A stretch of 64,000 nucleotides of DNA from Paenibacillus albidus (GTDB lineage: Bacteria; Bacillota; Bacilli; Paenibacillales; Paenibacillaceae). The translations under genes were made by a program, and so were the position numbers. Below, in pieces: positions 8,066 through 17,797 of this stretch. The notes beneath the pieces were generated by a model that worked only from the letters and a program-made list of their open reading frames with translations, did no database searches and was not told where the DNA came from. How positions within the stretch are numbered: position 1 is the stretch's first letter; every line of letters starts with the position of its first letter. The DNA lies in assembly GCF_014644435.1 (NCBI RefSeq), contig NZ_BMKR01000002.1, positions 1 through 64,000 of the forward strand, in the 5' to 3' direction.

Positions 8066-9144
8066 TTCGCATCCTCCATGGCGCTTTCGTATACAATCTC
8101 TCTATTTAATTCGGATGAATCATATATGCCCTGGATAATACGTGAGGAGAGAATCACGGTATCGATATGGGAAGCCAGCTTCTCACCGGTACGGATACAC
8201 TCCAGGAAGGAGTCAATCTCGTCTTGGAACATCTCATCTGATTTGTAGGTAGGCGTTGTCTCAAGCAATACACCATCCTTCGCTCCGTACACTTTAAAGC
8301 CTTTGCCATATTGCAGACGAATTCCAGCCTTGCTCCCGAGTAGGTCGATGTACATTTCTTCTGAGCCGATATTTTGCGCCCAAGCGCCATTTAATGAAAT
8401 CGTCGGACCTTCCGTTCTGATCAGGGCCGTCACGAAATCGTCCACGTCATAAGTCCCGGAATAGTTCGGAGGACCGGCCCACATGTTGATATAGGAATAA
8501 TCCGGTATATCCAAACCTAATTTACTGTATGTCTGTCCGGATACCGTCATCGGCAGCGGGTCACCCAAGCAATACATGACAATATCGAGGAAATGAACGC
8601 CCCAGTCTATCAGTGCACCGCCCCCTGCGATAGATTTGGTCGTGAATGCACCCCCCAGTCCCGGAATCGAACGTTGGGACCTGAAGCTGACGTAAACATG
8701 GTAGACCTCGCCAAGCTCTCCATTTGTGATCAACTTTTTGATCAGATTAACGCCCGTATTAAATCGGTTCACAACACCTATATTCAACACACGTCCGGTT
8801 TCATGCTGGACCTTCTGCATCTCTAACGCTTCAGCATAAGTTCTTGCAGCAGGTTTCTCACAAAGTACGTTCTTGCCGGCACGTAAGCAATTAATGGAGA
8901 TAGCCGCATGTCCATCATTCGGTGTACAGACGGATACCGCTTCAATCTCCGGGTCATTCAGGGCAATGCGGTAATCCTCAATCGCTTCCCCGCAGCTGTA
9001 GTCAAGCACGGCTTTATCCGCCTTTTCTTTAATGATATCGCAGAAATACTTAATTTCGGCGTTGGGGTTGGCCAGATAGGATGGAATATGCGAAGCGTTG
9101 GCAATGCTGCCGCATCCGATGATGGCAACTTTTATTTTGGACAA
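8062..9144 (-). CDS. Gfo/Idh/MocA family oxidoreductase
   Basis: A 360-residue NAD(P)-dependent sugar oxidoreductase: AIIGCGSIANASH Rossmann motif, CTPNDGHA and CEKPAART cofactor-binding strands, and GGGALIDWGVHFLDIV active-site helix. It is encoded directly after the large secreted lyase and overlaps the divergent Gfo-like gene by four bases. Best read as one step in catabolism of the imported sugar; which hydroxyl it oxidises cannot be told. Confidence 0.92.
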   Translation of the reverse strand: MSKIKVAIIGCGSIANASHIPSYLANPNAEIKYFCDIIKEKADKAVLDYSCGEAIEDYRIALNDPEIEAVSVCTPNDGHAAISINCLRAGKNVLCEKPAARTYAEALEMQKVQHETGRVLNIGVVNRFNTGVNLIKKLITNGELGEVYHVYVSFRSQRSIPGLGGAFTTKSIAGGGALIDWGVHFLDIVMYCLGDPLPMTVSGQTYSKLGLDIPDYSYINMWAGPPNYSGTYDVDDFVTALIRTEGPTISLNGAWAQNIGSEEMYIDLLGSKAGIRLQYGKGFKVYGAKDGVLLETTPTYKSDEMFQDEIDSFLECIRTGEKLASHIDTVILSSRIIQGIYDSSELNREIVYESAMEDAK

Positions 9145-9181
9145 TGGATGTTCCTCCCCAGGATAACTAAATTTAGATTGA

Positions 9182-12100
9182 TCACTTCAGTTGAAGGGTC
9201 ATACTCGAGCTGGAAGTAACGCCTGCCGTATTCACCAATTCGCAGTAGTATTCATAGGTGCCGGCAACTTTTCCTGAAATTGCTGTCACTGCCTTCTGCG
9301 TATTCGGAGAAGCTGCGTTTAAATTCTGCGAATCTATCAGCACCCCGTTCTCATACAACCGATATGCGGTTGCATTCGTCCCCCACCACATGTTCATGGT
9401 TACGTCGTAATTCCCGTCTCCGTCCCAGTTGTTATGGGACAACACTGGGTGGCCCGGAGATGCATCCGTAATAACAACGGCAAGCGGATCGCATTTGGTT
9501 GTGCCAAAGCTATTGGTCAGCTCGCACGAATACGTGTAGGTTCCGTTAGCCTTGCCCGAAACAGCCGTCCTCGTGACCTGAGCATCCGGAGAAGCATCGG
9601 TCAGCTTCTCCGAGGTGATCAGGACACCATTCTCGTAAAGCTGAAACCGTGTGCCATTGTTCCCCGACCACATGTTCATCGTGATGAGGTAGTCCCCGTC
9701 TTTCAGTCCTGTGGCGTAGCCGCTATCACTCGAAAGCACGGGTTTGCCCGGAACTCCTGTTGCAGAAGGAAGGGCATTAACCGTAACTTCTGCCTGTGGA
9801 CGAATGGATGTACCCGCAACCGTTCCTTGTACCGTAAAGGTATTCTCCGCAGCATATTGCGAAGGGCTGATGCTGTCCCAATCAACGTTGACCTCCGCCA
9901 AGGATTGATTGCTATAAACCGCCGTTACCACTGACGGCATGACCGGCGCCGTACCTGCACTTGTGGAAACCACTACCGGCTGGAAGCTGACGATGGATGT
10001 CTTTTTACCATATAGGGCCAATTCAATGAGGGTGGTCCATGTACTGTACGGACCGTTGTTGCCTTTTCCAATAAATTTCACATACCGTGCAGGCACCGGA
10101 TCGAAGCGGAATTGCTGCATATCCCCAGACGCACCGCTGCTTGACCCGCTATATACTGTTGTAAAATTAATACCGTCAGTCGATACCGCAATATCGAAGT
10201 AATTCTTCCGAACCGCCCCGTTAGCGAATAATAGGTCGACTCTGTCGACACTTTTGATATCACCCAGATCATACTTTGCCCAGATACCTATTCCCTCCGC
10301 TGCCCATGACGTAGTCAAGTTCCCGTCGATGGTCCTTGTCGCTGGGCCGCCGCTTTCATCGCTGGAGGTAACAGCTGAGATATCGAGCATGGGTATCAGG
10401 ACAATGTCACTCACCAAGTCTCTGTCTGAAAGATGGACAGATTGCGAAAATTTATCTGTCCTGTCATAAGCAACAGTTATGAGATAATTCCCGCTTGGCA
10501 GCTTATCCGCTGTATAGCGCCCTTCCACGTCTGAAATCACAGACTTGACGAGAAAACCTTCGGCCGTTCTTACTGCTACGGTCGCATGGGCCGCAGGATC
10601 GCCGCCTTCCTTGCTGACGGTGCCGCTTATTTGATATAAATTCTGCAAGGTAACCGTAACCGAAGGTCCGGTATCGGACAAAGTGCCGGATTTATCCACT
10701 GCCTCGATCCGGAAGTTGTGCAACCCCGATGCCATAGGGTTCAAAGTAATGCTGTTTTTGCTACCTGGCACTGATTTTACGAACTTACCGCTATCGAAGA
10801 TTTTGTATTCGGCAACCGTATCGTTTGATTCCACTCCTGACCAGTTCAGGGTTACCGTATCTAACGTGATATCGGATGCGGCAAGATTCCCGTTCGTCCA
10901 TACAGGCCGCTGCATGAGCGGAAGTTCTTGATTAGCCTTCCACTCCAGTGTATAGGTTCCGGCAGGACCATTAAAGCTTAGAACGCCGCCCTCTTCGGAG
11001 ACTAGGATCTGTGACTCTGCGGTTTGATCGCCTCTCTTAACAGTCCAGTAACCTGCCACGAGATCGGTTACCACATATTGGAGATGATCTTCATCTCCGC
11101 TGATATTTAGGGTGACCTCGCCATTTAAACGCTCACCGCTCTTGCTGAATAATGCAACTCTATCTGCAATTTTGACGCCCACCATATCTCCGGAGTCAAT
11201 CATTTCCGTAGCAAGCGGTGAAGGACCTCCCACATTGTCCATAACCTGCATGACATTCAAGAAACTATCATTCTCTTCCGCATTGCTTGGGGAGATTTGT
11301 ACTCTCCATGCACCGGGTTCAAGACCGCTTTTACCTGACTCCGTACTCGGATGATTTTTACCGGATACGGAATACTCATTGCCTGGTCCGCCTACTTTTT
11401 CAATAGTGAGGTTATCCTTCAGAGGAAGCAGGGTGGTGTTGACCAGTTTCCCGTTATAACCATACACACTCCTTGTAATGGTGGTGACATTCTCATTCAC
11501 CTCTGGTTTCTCTTCGCTGTGCAGCAGCCAGTATTTCTTGAAATCCTTGTTCGTCGAATGAACCCTGTCGTATACGATCATCGCCGCCGGGTGGGTGTTA
11601 TCTTTGAGATTTAGGAATACAAAAGAGCGCATATATTTCGAAACCTTGTCATTGTCTCTGTCTTTATCTTTATTATATGCTTTTGTCAAATCTCCTTTCA
11701 GATAAGTGAAGTCAGGTTTTATCGGATCAGGGCCGAATTGATGTCCCTTAATATCCGCCATCTTGTACTCCTCGGTGAGCAGTTCTCCTAAATCTTTTGG
11801 CTCTTTCCCAAGGTTAGGCCATTGTACTCCGCCATCATTGGAAAGCGATTGTGCCCACAGATCCCATTTTTCATTGGGGTCATAGATCAGCATGGAGTTA
11901 TGCGCTATCGTCCGTTTATAGTAATTTAAATCATGCTCAGAGCCATAGCCTCCATAGACTCCGGAATCGACCGCAAGCGAACCTTTGTAATAAATTTGGA
12001 AGGCTCCCTGATCCAGATGGTCATGATTATTGGTGTGGTATTCGCCAACTTTCATCTCTGCCACCACGTCGGGTGAGTCAATTCCCGTATTCCAGCCGGT

Positions 12101-14176
12101 TCTTGCTACCATGGAGCCTATCGGGGTACCGAAATACCGGGTGAGTGAGAGCTCACTCAGTGGCTTGCTTGGGAGATCAGGGTCGTTGAACAAAAGTACA
12201 AGGACTGGATCTACATTCCAATCTTCCTGAGAATATTCCATCTTGAATGCTTCCTTGAAGTATGGATCTTTGTAATAGTCCGCCGTATACAGGAATGTGC
12301 TCGGTTGCCCTACAAATTCCCCCCTGTTACGAACTACCCACGAATCTCCGTCCCTGAGCAAATCACCGTCCGGAGTGCGGGTGTATATGGTTCTGTACGG
12401 AACATCCCCCATATTTCTATTAAAGACATCAGGGTATCCCATTCGGGCGTATATCAGATTTGCTATCGCTTCAAAAGCATACCTGCCTTGCCCGTACGAG
12501 TCCCCTTGATAGTGCATGCCGGCTTTAAACAACTCTGCCCGCGAAGGTACAAACTCCTTCAACAGGATTTGAGTAGCATCATTATACATGGAGGTTTTCT
12601 CGTCATAAATCGCTACGCCTGCACTGAGCAAATCCCTCAAGATGTGACTTTCAGCCCGATTCCCGGTAATGGAACCGCCAACGTCTGGAACCAAAGGGTA
12701 TTTAGTTAGCGTATGATCTGTGGCCATTCTTTCAAATTCCGAGATAAAAGTATCCTTATCATCGGCAGTCAGCAGGTTGTAGCACCAGTCATAGACCATC
12801 GCGCCTGCAGTTATCGTCTCGCCTGCATGTCCGGATGTTTTTGAAATGTCTTTTGATTCAAAGGAAGCGAAAAAGTTTATCATCATTTTGATGGCTTCTT
12901 TGCCATTGGCATCATCCTGGTTAAGTACGGACAGAAGCGCTTTGGCTTTGATGGACAACAGAATTTTTTCATCATAATTTCCAAATCCTGTTCCAGCCGT
13001 GGGGGGCAATACACCACTGTGTACTTCTTTGCTCGCATTGTCTACCTTTTCCCAGTAAGAAGCCATCTCCGGCTTGGCAAGCTTCACCTTCAGTGCAGGG
13101 ATATCCTGTGCCCTTATCAATAAACGGGGATGCTCCGGAGGCGGCTTCAGCAGCGATACCGGGTTCCCAATTTCCACGGTTTCAGAAGGTCCGCCCGTAG
13201 ATTGGTTACCCTCGTTGTCCATCGCCTCCACGTTGTACTTATGCACCCCTTTGGTGAGATTGCTAAGGGTAATCGTGTGAATATCCCCTGTGGTTGAACC
13301 AACCTTGACATTCCCCTCGTAAATCCCATATTCCGTTATGGTGCCTAGATCGTCCGTTGCATCCGGCCAAGTGAGCTTTACACTCTCTGAAGTTAAATTT
13401 GTTGCGGTCAATGTCCCGTCCGACCAAATAGGTGCTGTATTATTCAGAGTAAGGTAATCGATATAATAAATTCCCTTATTGTTTTGGGGAAGATAAAGTA
13501 CTTTGGTTAGTTCACCTGCCCCCGCTTTGATATTTAATCCCTTTAGGGTGTAAGTACCCGTTGCCTTATTAAGATTGGTGTCTCCGCTTCCACTTGATTT
13601 ATAAGCATCGCTTATGACCGTCATGTCATATTTCCCTAGACTTACATCAAAATCCAGCCTTATGGTCACCCATTGGCCAATCAAATTGGCGGAAGGCATG
13701 TTGATCACAGCGGTAGAATCTGTGATATTTCTCCATACGCCGCCTGTATAAGCAAGTTTGGCAGCGATATTCATTTTGTCGTCAGTCACGGCAATATTGA
13801 AATGCTGGTCCGAAGTATCTTCATATTTTTCAATACGAAGCTTCGTCTCCAGTGTGAACTTTCCGGTCTGTGGGCTAATCGTTCGAGTAGCCGTGGCGGC
13901 CGGCCGGTATACATCACTCGGATCATAGTCGTTATCCGTAAGCTTCATACTCTTATTCTCCGGTGCAGGATCTTCGGCAATTTCTACGGTCCCAAAACGT
14001 GAATCAACGGCCCAACCCCCTCCGGTTGTTTTGGGTCCGGTCGGTTCAGTGTTGAAACTGTCAGTGAACGTATTGCTGTCAGCTCTGGCAGTTGAAGGCG
14101 TTATAATCCAGGAATAACCAGAACAAACGATAAGGAACATCAGAAGATAGTTGACGATTTTTTTACCCTTTATCAT
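9182..14176 (-). CDS. secreted multidomain heparinase II/III-type polysaccharide lyase
   Basis: About 1664 residues from the ATG at 14176 (GAGGTG upstream). In order: signal peptide (about 1-33, cut near ARADS); a LamG/jelly-roll-like beta domain (35-248); FN3 (248-345); alpha-toroid of the heparinase/alginate lyase type beginning PPEHPRLLIRAQD (349-600); heparinase II/III beta-domain with NNHDHLDQGAFQIYYKG near 718; FN3 (1087-1177); carboxypeptidase regulatory-like fold (1178-1258); F5/8 discoidin (1262-1392); Ig-like domain (1393-1476); two copies of a 90-residue ChiA-type module (1477-1664). No LPXTG or SLH anchor is seen, so binding to the polymer through the C-terminal modules is likely. 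It follows the ABC permeases in the operon. Confidence 0.9.
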   Translation of the reverse strand: MIKGKKIVNYLLMFLIVCSGYSWIITPSTARADSNTFTDSFNTEPTGPKTTGGGWAVDSRFGTVEIAEDPAPENKSMKLTDNDYDPSDVYRPAATATRTISPQTGKFTLETKLRIEKYEDTSDQHFNIAVTDDKMNIAAKLAYTGGVWRNITDSTAVINMPSANLIGQWVTIRLDFDVSLGKYDMTVISDAYKSSGSGDTNLNKATGTYTLKGLNIKAGAGELTKVLYLPQNNKGIYYIDYLTLNNTAPIWSDGTLTATNLTSESVKLTWPDATDDLGTITEYGIYEGNVKVGSTTGDIHTITLSNLTKGVHKYNVEAMDNEGNQSTGGPSETVEIGNPVSLLKPPPEHPRLLIRAQDIPALKVKLAKPEMASYWEKVDNASKEVHSGVLPPTAGTGFGNYDEKILLSIKAKALLSVLNQDDANGKEAIKMMINFFASFESKDISKTSGHAGETITAGAMVYDWCYNLLTADDKDTFISEFERMATDHTLTKYPLVPDVGGSITGNRAESHILRDLLSAGVAIYDEKTSMYNDATQILLKEFVPSRAELFKAGMHYQGDSYGQGRYAFEAIANLIYARMGYPDVFNRNMGDVPYRTIYTRTPDGDLLRDGDSWVVRNRGEFVGQPSTFLYTADYYKDPYFKEAFKMEYSQEDWNVDPVLVLLFNDPDLPSKPLSELSLTRYFGTPIGSMVARTGWNTGIDSPDVVAEMKVGEYHTNNHDHLDQGAFQIYYKGSLAVDSGVYGGYGSEHDLNYYKRTIAHNSMLIYDPNEKWDLWAQSLSNDGGVQWPNLGKEPKDLGELLTEEYKMADIKGHQFGPDPIKPDFTYLKGDLTKAYNKDKDRDNDKVSKYMRSFVFLNLKDNTHPAAMIVYDRVHSTNKDFKKYWLLHSEEKPEVNENVTTITRSVYGYNGKLVNTTLLPLKDNLTIEKVGGPGNEYSVSGKNHPSTESGKSGLEPGAWRVQISPSNAEENDSFLNVMQVMDNVGGPSPLATEMIDSGDMVGVKIADRVALFSKSGERLNGEVTLNISGDEDHLQYVVTDLVAGYWTVKRGDQTAESQILVSEEGGVLSFNGPAGTYTLEWKANQELPLMQRPVWTNGNLAASDITLDTVTLNWSGVESNDTVAEYKIFDSGKFVKSVPGSKNSITLNPMASGLHNFRIEAVDKSGTLSDTGPSVTVTLQNLYQISGTVSKEGGDPAAHATVAVRTAEGFLVKSVISDVEGRYTADKLPSGNYLITVAYDRTDKFSQSVHLSDRDLVSDIVLIPMLDISAVTSSDESGGPATRTIDGNLTTSWAAEGIGIWAKYDLGDIKSVDRVDLLFANGAVRKNYFDIAVSTDGINFTTVYSGSSSGASGDMQQFRFDPVPARYVKFIGKGNNGPYSTWTTLIELALYGKKTSIVSFQPVVVSTSAGTAPVMPSVVTAVYSNQSLAEVNVDWDSISPSQYAAENTFTVQGTVAGTSIRPQAEVTVNALPSATGVPGKPVLSSDSGYATGLKDGDYLITMNMWSGNNGTRFQLYENGVLITSEKLTDASPDAQVTRTAVSGKANGTYTYSCELTNSFGTTKCDPLAVVITDASPGHPVLSHNNWDGDGNYDVTMNMWWGTNATAYRLYENGVLIDSQNLNAASPNTQKAVTAISGKVAGTYEYYCELVNTAGVTSSSSMTLQLK

Positions 14177-14219
14177 CTCAGGTTCACCTCTTCCCTTAGA
14201 ATAAAATCCCTTATTCATA

Positions 14220-15092
14220 TCAACCTTTGACCGATCCAAGCAACGCTCCTTGCTCAAAATGCTTTTGAATGAAAGGGTACACCATTATAATAGGCAAGCT
14301 GCCCAGCAGAATGAGGGCATACTTTAGAGACTCCAGCACAACCGTCCGTCCTGAAGCCACGGAAGTTTCAAGAACGTCCCCGCTTTGACCTACGACCACC
14401 AGATTACGGATCATCAACTGTAGCGGAAACAAGTTCGAATCCCGTAATAACAGAAGCGCTGCAGAAAAACTATTCCATATTTCCACTGCATAGAAGAGCC
14501 CTACTGTCATAAGCACAGGTTTGGATAATGGAATAATAATGTAAGGAAGCAGTCCGAAATCCGATAAACCGTCAATTCGTCCAGACTCCTCTATTTCAAC
14601 CGGAATACCCTGAAAAAAGGTGCGCATAACGATTAAATTATACGTATTGATGGCACTCGGCAGCACCATGGCCCATATAGTATCCATTAAACCGTAAGAC
14701 TTCATGACCAGATAAAAGGGAATCATCCCGCCATTGAACATGATGGTGAAAACGATGATCAGCATGACGGGTTTCCCGAATATCAGTGATTTTCTGGATA
14801 ACGCGTAAGCGCCCAAGATGGTGAGGATCATCGATATACAGCATCCGAGCACGAGATACAGCAAGGTGTTTCGATAGCCAATCCACAACCTTTCATCACC
14901 AATTGCAGCCCCTATCGCATCCCATTGCAAACCTCTTGGCCATAATCCGACTTCGTTCCGAATTACATGTTCAGGTGAACTTAGAACGACTGACGCCATA
15001 TGAATAAAGGGAAACAACGATGCGAACGCAACAAACCCCAGCAAGAGAAAGTTGACAATATCAAAGAATCTGATCTGGCCACGTTTTACCAT
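14220..15092 (-). CDS. carbohydrate ABC transporter permease (LplC/YtcP type)
   Basis: A 290-residue inner-membrane permease with about six hydrophobic segments and the EAA loop EIEESGRIDGLSDFGLLPYIIIPLSKP, which docks on the shared ATPase. Its first residues overlap the end of the other permease. No ATPase gene is nearby, as usual for this family, where a general MsmX-type ATPase serves many importers. It probably imports oligosaccharides released by the lyase encoded next. Confidence 0.93.
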   Translation of the reverse strand: MVKRGQIRFFDIVNFLLLGFVAFASLFPFIHMASVVLSSPEHVIRNEVGLWPRGLQWDAIGAAIGDERLWIGYRNTLLYLVLGCCISMILTILGAYALSRKSLIFGKPVMLIIVFTIMFNGGMIPFYLVMKSYGLMDTIWAMVLPSAINTYNLIVMRTFFQGIPVEIEESGRIDGLSDFGLLPYIIIPLSKPVLMTVGLFYAVEIWNSFSAALLLLRDSNLFPLQLMIRNLVVVGQSGDVLETSVASGRTVVLESLKYALILLGSLPIIMVYPFIQKHFEQGALLGSVKG

Positions 15093-15994
15093 AAGCTAGT
15101 CTCACCCACTTTACGGCTGACTTTGTTCGCGGTGTAAATTAATATTAAAGAAATGACAGCCATCGATAGGTCGATAGCCGAAGCATAACTGTAGCTGCCT
15201 CCAATGATACCGGTGCGGTACACATAAGTAGAGATAATATCCGACGTTTCAAGGGTAGCCACGTTACCAAGAAGAAATGCCTTATCGAAGCTTAGCTCCA
15301 GGATACCGCCAAGCTGTAAAATAAATACAATAACCATAGCGGGTACAATGCCGGGCAGCGTAACATGAATCGTCTGCTTCCACCTTCCCGCTCCGTCCAT
15401 CCTCGCTGCCTCATACAGTTGGGGATCAATCGAGGCCAAAGCTGCCAGATAGATGATCGTACTAAAGCCTACTTGCTGCCAAATATCCGAAGCAATGTAG
15501 ATGGTGCGGAACCATTCCGCTTTTTGCAGAAAATAGATGGGTTCAACTCCCAGCCATTTGATCATTTGATTGATCCAACCGGTGCTTGGTGACAATAGCA
15601 TGATTAAAATACTCGATATGACGACTTGGGACATGAAAAAAGGCATGTAACTAACGGTTTGCACAAACCTTCTGTACCTTTTCCAGCGCATTAAATAGAA
15701 CAATACAGCCAACATAATTGGGGTCGGGTATAAAAATAAAAATCGATACATTCCCAGTAGAAGCGTATTTCGGATGATATTCCATGCATCCGGATTTTGG
15801 AGAAACCACCTATAATACTTCAGTCCGACCCACTCACTTGCCCATACGCCTTTGAACAGATTGTAATCCTTAAAAGAAATCACGATCCCGAACATCGGTA
15901 CATACTTAAATAGGATATAGTAGAGCAACACAGGAGCTAATAGCAGAAGATATATGCGGTCTCGCTTCAATCGCTTGAAGACAGTTGGTTTCAA
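15086..15994 (-). CDS. carbohydrate ABC transporter permease (LplB/YteP type)
   Basis: About 302 residues with the LplB-type opening RDRIYLLLLAPVLLYYILFKYVPMFG shortened here to its start KRLKRDRIYLLLL, six membrane segments, and the EAA loop YEAARMDGAGRWKQTIHVTL. The frame extends to 16039, but a TTG at 15994 is well placed behind AGGAGG and gives the usual N-terminus, so it is preferred. Forms the heterodimeric channel with the following permease. Confidence 0.9.
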   Translation of the reverse strand: MKPTVFKRLKRDRIYLLLLAPVLLYYILFKYVPMFGIVISFKDYNLFKGVWASEWVGLKYYRWFLQNPDAWNIIRNTLLLGMYRFLFLYPTPIMLAVLFYLMRWKRYRRFVQTVSYMPFFMSQVVISSILIMLLSPSTGWINQMIKWLGVEPIYFLQKAEWFRTIYIASDIWQQVGFSTIIYLAALASIDPQLYEAARMDGAGRWKQTIHVTLPGIVPAMVIVFILQLGGILELSFDKAFLLGNVATLETSDIISTYVYRTGIIGGSYSYASAIDLSMAVISLILIYTANKVSRKVGETSLW

Positions 15995-16062
15995 AAATAG
16001 TTCTCCTCCTGATGTTGCAACAGGGCATCCCCTGATCATGTTTATGCCCTGTCACTTATTTT

Positions 16063-17592
16063 TTATTTCATGTTAGCGATCTGCCGATCTAAAGCTTTTT
16101 GATACGTGGTTTTAATTTTTTCCACTTCATATTTGTCTAGTCCCTTTACGAAGGCATCCCATTCTGACATCGGCTTATCACCAAATATAAATTTAGTAGT
16201 TTCAGTGGTCCAGTATTTCCAGATCTGGTCGTTAGCCGGACCGATGGCGGCTCCCTCTTCCGTTGTCAGCATGGGCAGATCGCTGGAAACCGGCAGGCGG
16301 TATTTAGGAGCTTGTAGGTAAGCGAGTTGTTCCTTTTCTTTCACCAGCGCCATCCATGCGTCAAAATCGAACCATCCATAGGTACCCGCGGTTTGAATAC
16401 CGGAGATTACCCGTAAATCACTGGCTTCTTTGTAATTCGCATTAAACTTCCGCTTACCGCCTTCCACTGTATAGGTTTCTCCTTCTTTCCCCCAGCTCTG
16501 AATGTCTCTTCCTTCCTTAGAGAAGATGTAATCTAGATAACGTAAAGATGCGTCCAAATTTTTTGTTGTGGAAGCTACGGCTAATCCGTATATCTCAGCT
16601 CCGCCTTTAGGCAAATAAGGCTGGGTTCCGGCACCAACAGGAGGGGCCATAAACTTGAGGTTTCCTTCTGTGAGCTGATTATTCATGATTTCGATCTGAC
16701 CGATAAACTGTATCGTAATGAACGACTTGTTCGTTGAGATGAACTGTGTCCAAGCCTTATAGTCCATCGTCAGCCAATCCGGAGGCATCAAGCCTTCTTT
16801 AACAAATTTGTTCAGCATCTCTACCATCGTTTTGGCAGCCGGGTCTTGCAAGCCAAATTTCATTTGGGTTGGATCTTTAGGGTCCCGGTGAAGTTCGGGA
16901 TATAACCCGAAAGAGGGTCCGATGTAATTTAATGTGGCTAATCCATGACGGACAACGAAGGGATAACTATCCGGATAAAGCTGTTTGAGCTTTTTTGCCG
17001 TCGTATATAACTCATCCCACGTCTTTGGTTCCGCGAGATTATTTTTCTTGAATATATCTTCCCTGTAGAACCATACCGCTTGATTGCCTTCACCCGCACC
17101 ATCGTTGATGATACTCAGGATTTCGCCTGTCGGGGTAGTCACCCTCGCCTTCACATCCGGCTTACTATCCAAGTAGGCTTTCACATTCGGTATTTTATCC
17201 ATGTGTTTGGACAGATCAAGAAAAGCTCCTTGCGGACCGAATTTCTGCACTTCTTCAGGGAAGACAGACAGAATGTCGGGCATACTTCCTGATGACACCG
17301 CAAGTGCCAGTGACTCAGGTCCTGTAGCCAGAACTTGCTCAACCGTAATGTTCGTCTCTTCCTTGACCCATTTCCACACATCCCAGTCTTTTTTAGCAGG
17401 CCATCCCGTATTATTTTCTGTATATATCTTAATCGTAGCTTCTTCAGGAAGTGTTGGAGCGGAACTAGCTGTCGTGTTGGGTTGAATAGAATTAGAAGGA
17501 CTTGAAGATGTTTCGACTGTGTCTTTCGAACAAGCAGTAGCCATCAGAACCATAAGCGTACATGTAATCAATGAATATTTAGCCTTTTTCAC
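16063..17592 (-). CDS. ABC transporter solute-binding lipoprotein (LplA/YtcQ type)
   Basis: About 509 residues with a lipoprotein signal: basic start, hydrophobic core and lipobox LMATAC, Cys near position 21 when the GTG at 17592 is used (AAGGTGG seven bases before it; an ATG two codons upstream is too close to that site). The body is a type 1 extracellular solute-binding protein with WDELYTTAKKLK and YKAWTQFIST segments. First gene of the lyase/oxidoreductase operon; it captures the oligosaccharide for the two permeases. Confidence 0.92.
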   Translation of the reverse strand: MKKAKYSLITCTLMVLMATACSKDTVETSSSPSNSIQPNTTASSAPTLPEEATIKIYTENNTGWPAKKDWDVWKWVKEETNITVEQVLATGPESLALAVSSGSMPDILSVFPEEVQKFGPQGAFLDLSKHMDKIPNVKAYLDSKPDVKARVTTPTGEILSIINDGAGEGNQAVWFYREDIFKKNNLAEPKTWDELYTTAKKLKQLYPDSYPFVVRHGLATLNYIGPSFGLYPELHRDPKDPTQMKFGLQDPAAKTMVEMLNKFVKEGLMPPDWLTMDYKAWTQFISTNKSFITIQFIGQIEIMNNQLTEGNLKFMAPPVGAGTQPYLPKGGAEIYGLAVASTTKNLDASLRYLDYIFSKEGRDIQSWGKEGETYTVEGGKRKFNANYKEASDLRVISGIQTAGTYGWFDFDAWMALVKEKEQLAYLQAPKYRLPVSSDLPMLTTEEGAAIGPANDQIWKYWTTETTKFIFGDKPMSEWDAFVKGLDKYEVEKIKTTYQKALDRQIANMK

Positions 17593-17741
17593 ACACATCC
17601 CACCTTTTTCTCATTATTTAATAGGCTTATCATACGTAATGTTCGGATGCCCGTACATAAGCTGTTATCACCAAAACCTAAACTTTCTTCGAAATCTTTA
17701 ATTAATACCATGTTTCAGTAAAAAAGCTAAGAGCAGTAACT
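17593..17741 (-). promoter_or_regulatory. promoter region of the lyase/ABC operon
   Basis: This gap upstream of the binding-protein gene contains TATGAT on the minus strand about 35 bases before the start, without a convincing -35 hexamer. That fits a promoter needing an activator, plausibly the adjacent YesS-like AraC protein. Assigned by eye. Confidence 0.35.
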
Positions 17742-17789
17742 AAAAAACGATGGGAGGTTGGGGAAAGGAACCCCTCAAACCTGCCATCG
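17742..17789 (-). terminator. terminator of the YesS-like gene
   Basis: On the minus strand a long stem pairs CGATGGCAGGTTTGAGGGG with CCCCAACCTCCCATCG around a short loop and ends in TTTTTT. It stands ten bases after the regulator's stop codon. Confidence 0.9.
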
Positions 17790-17797
17790 CCTGGATA

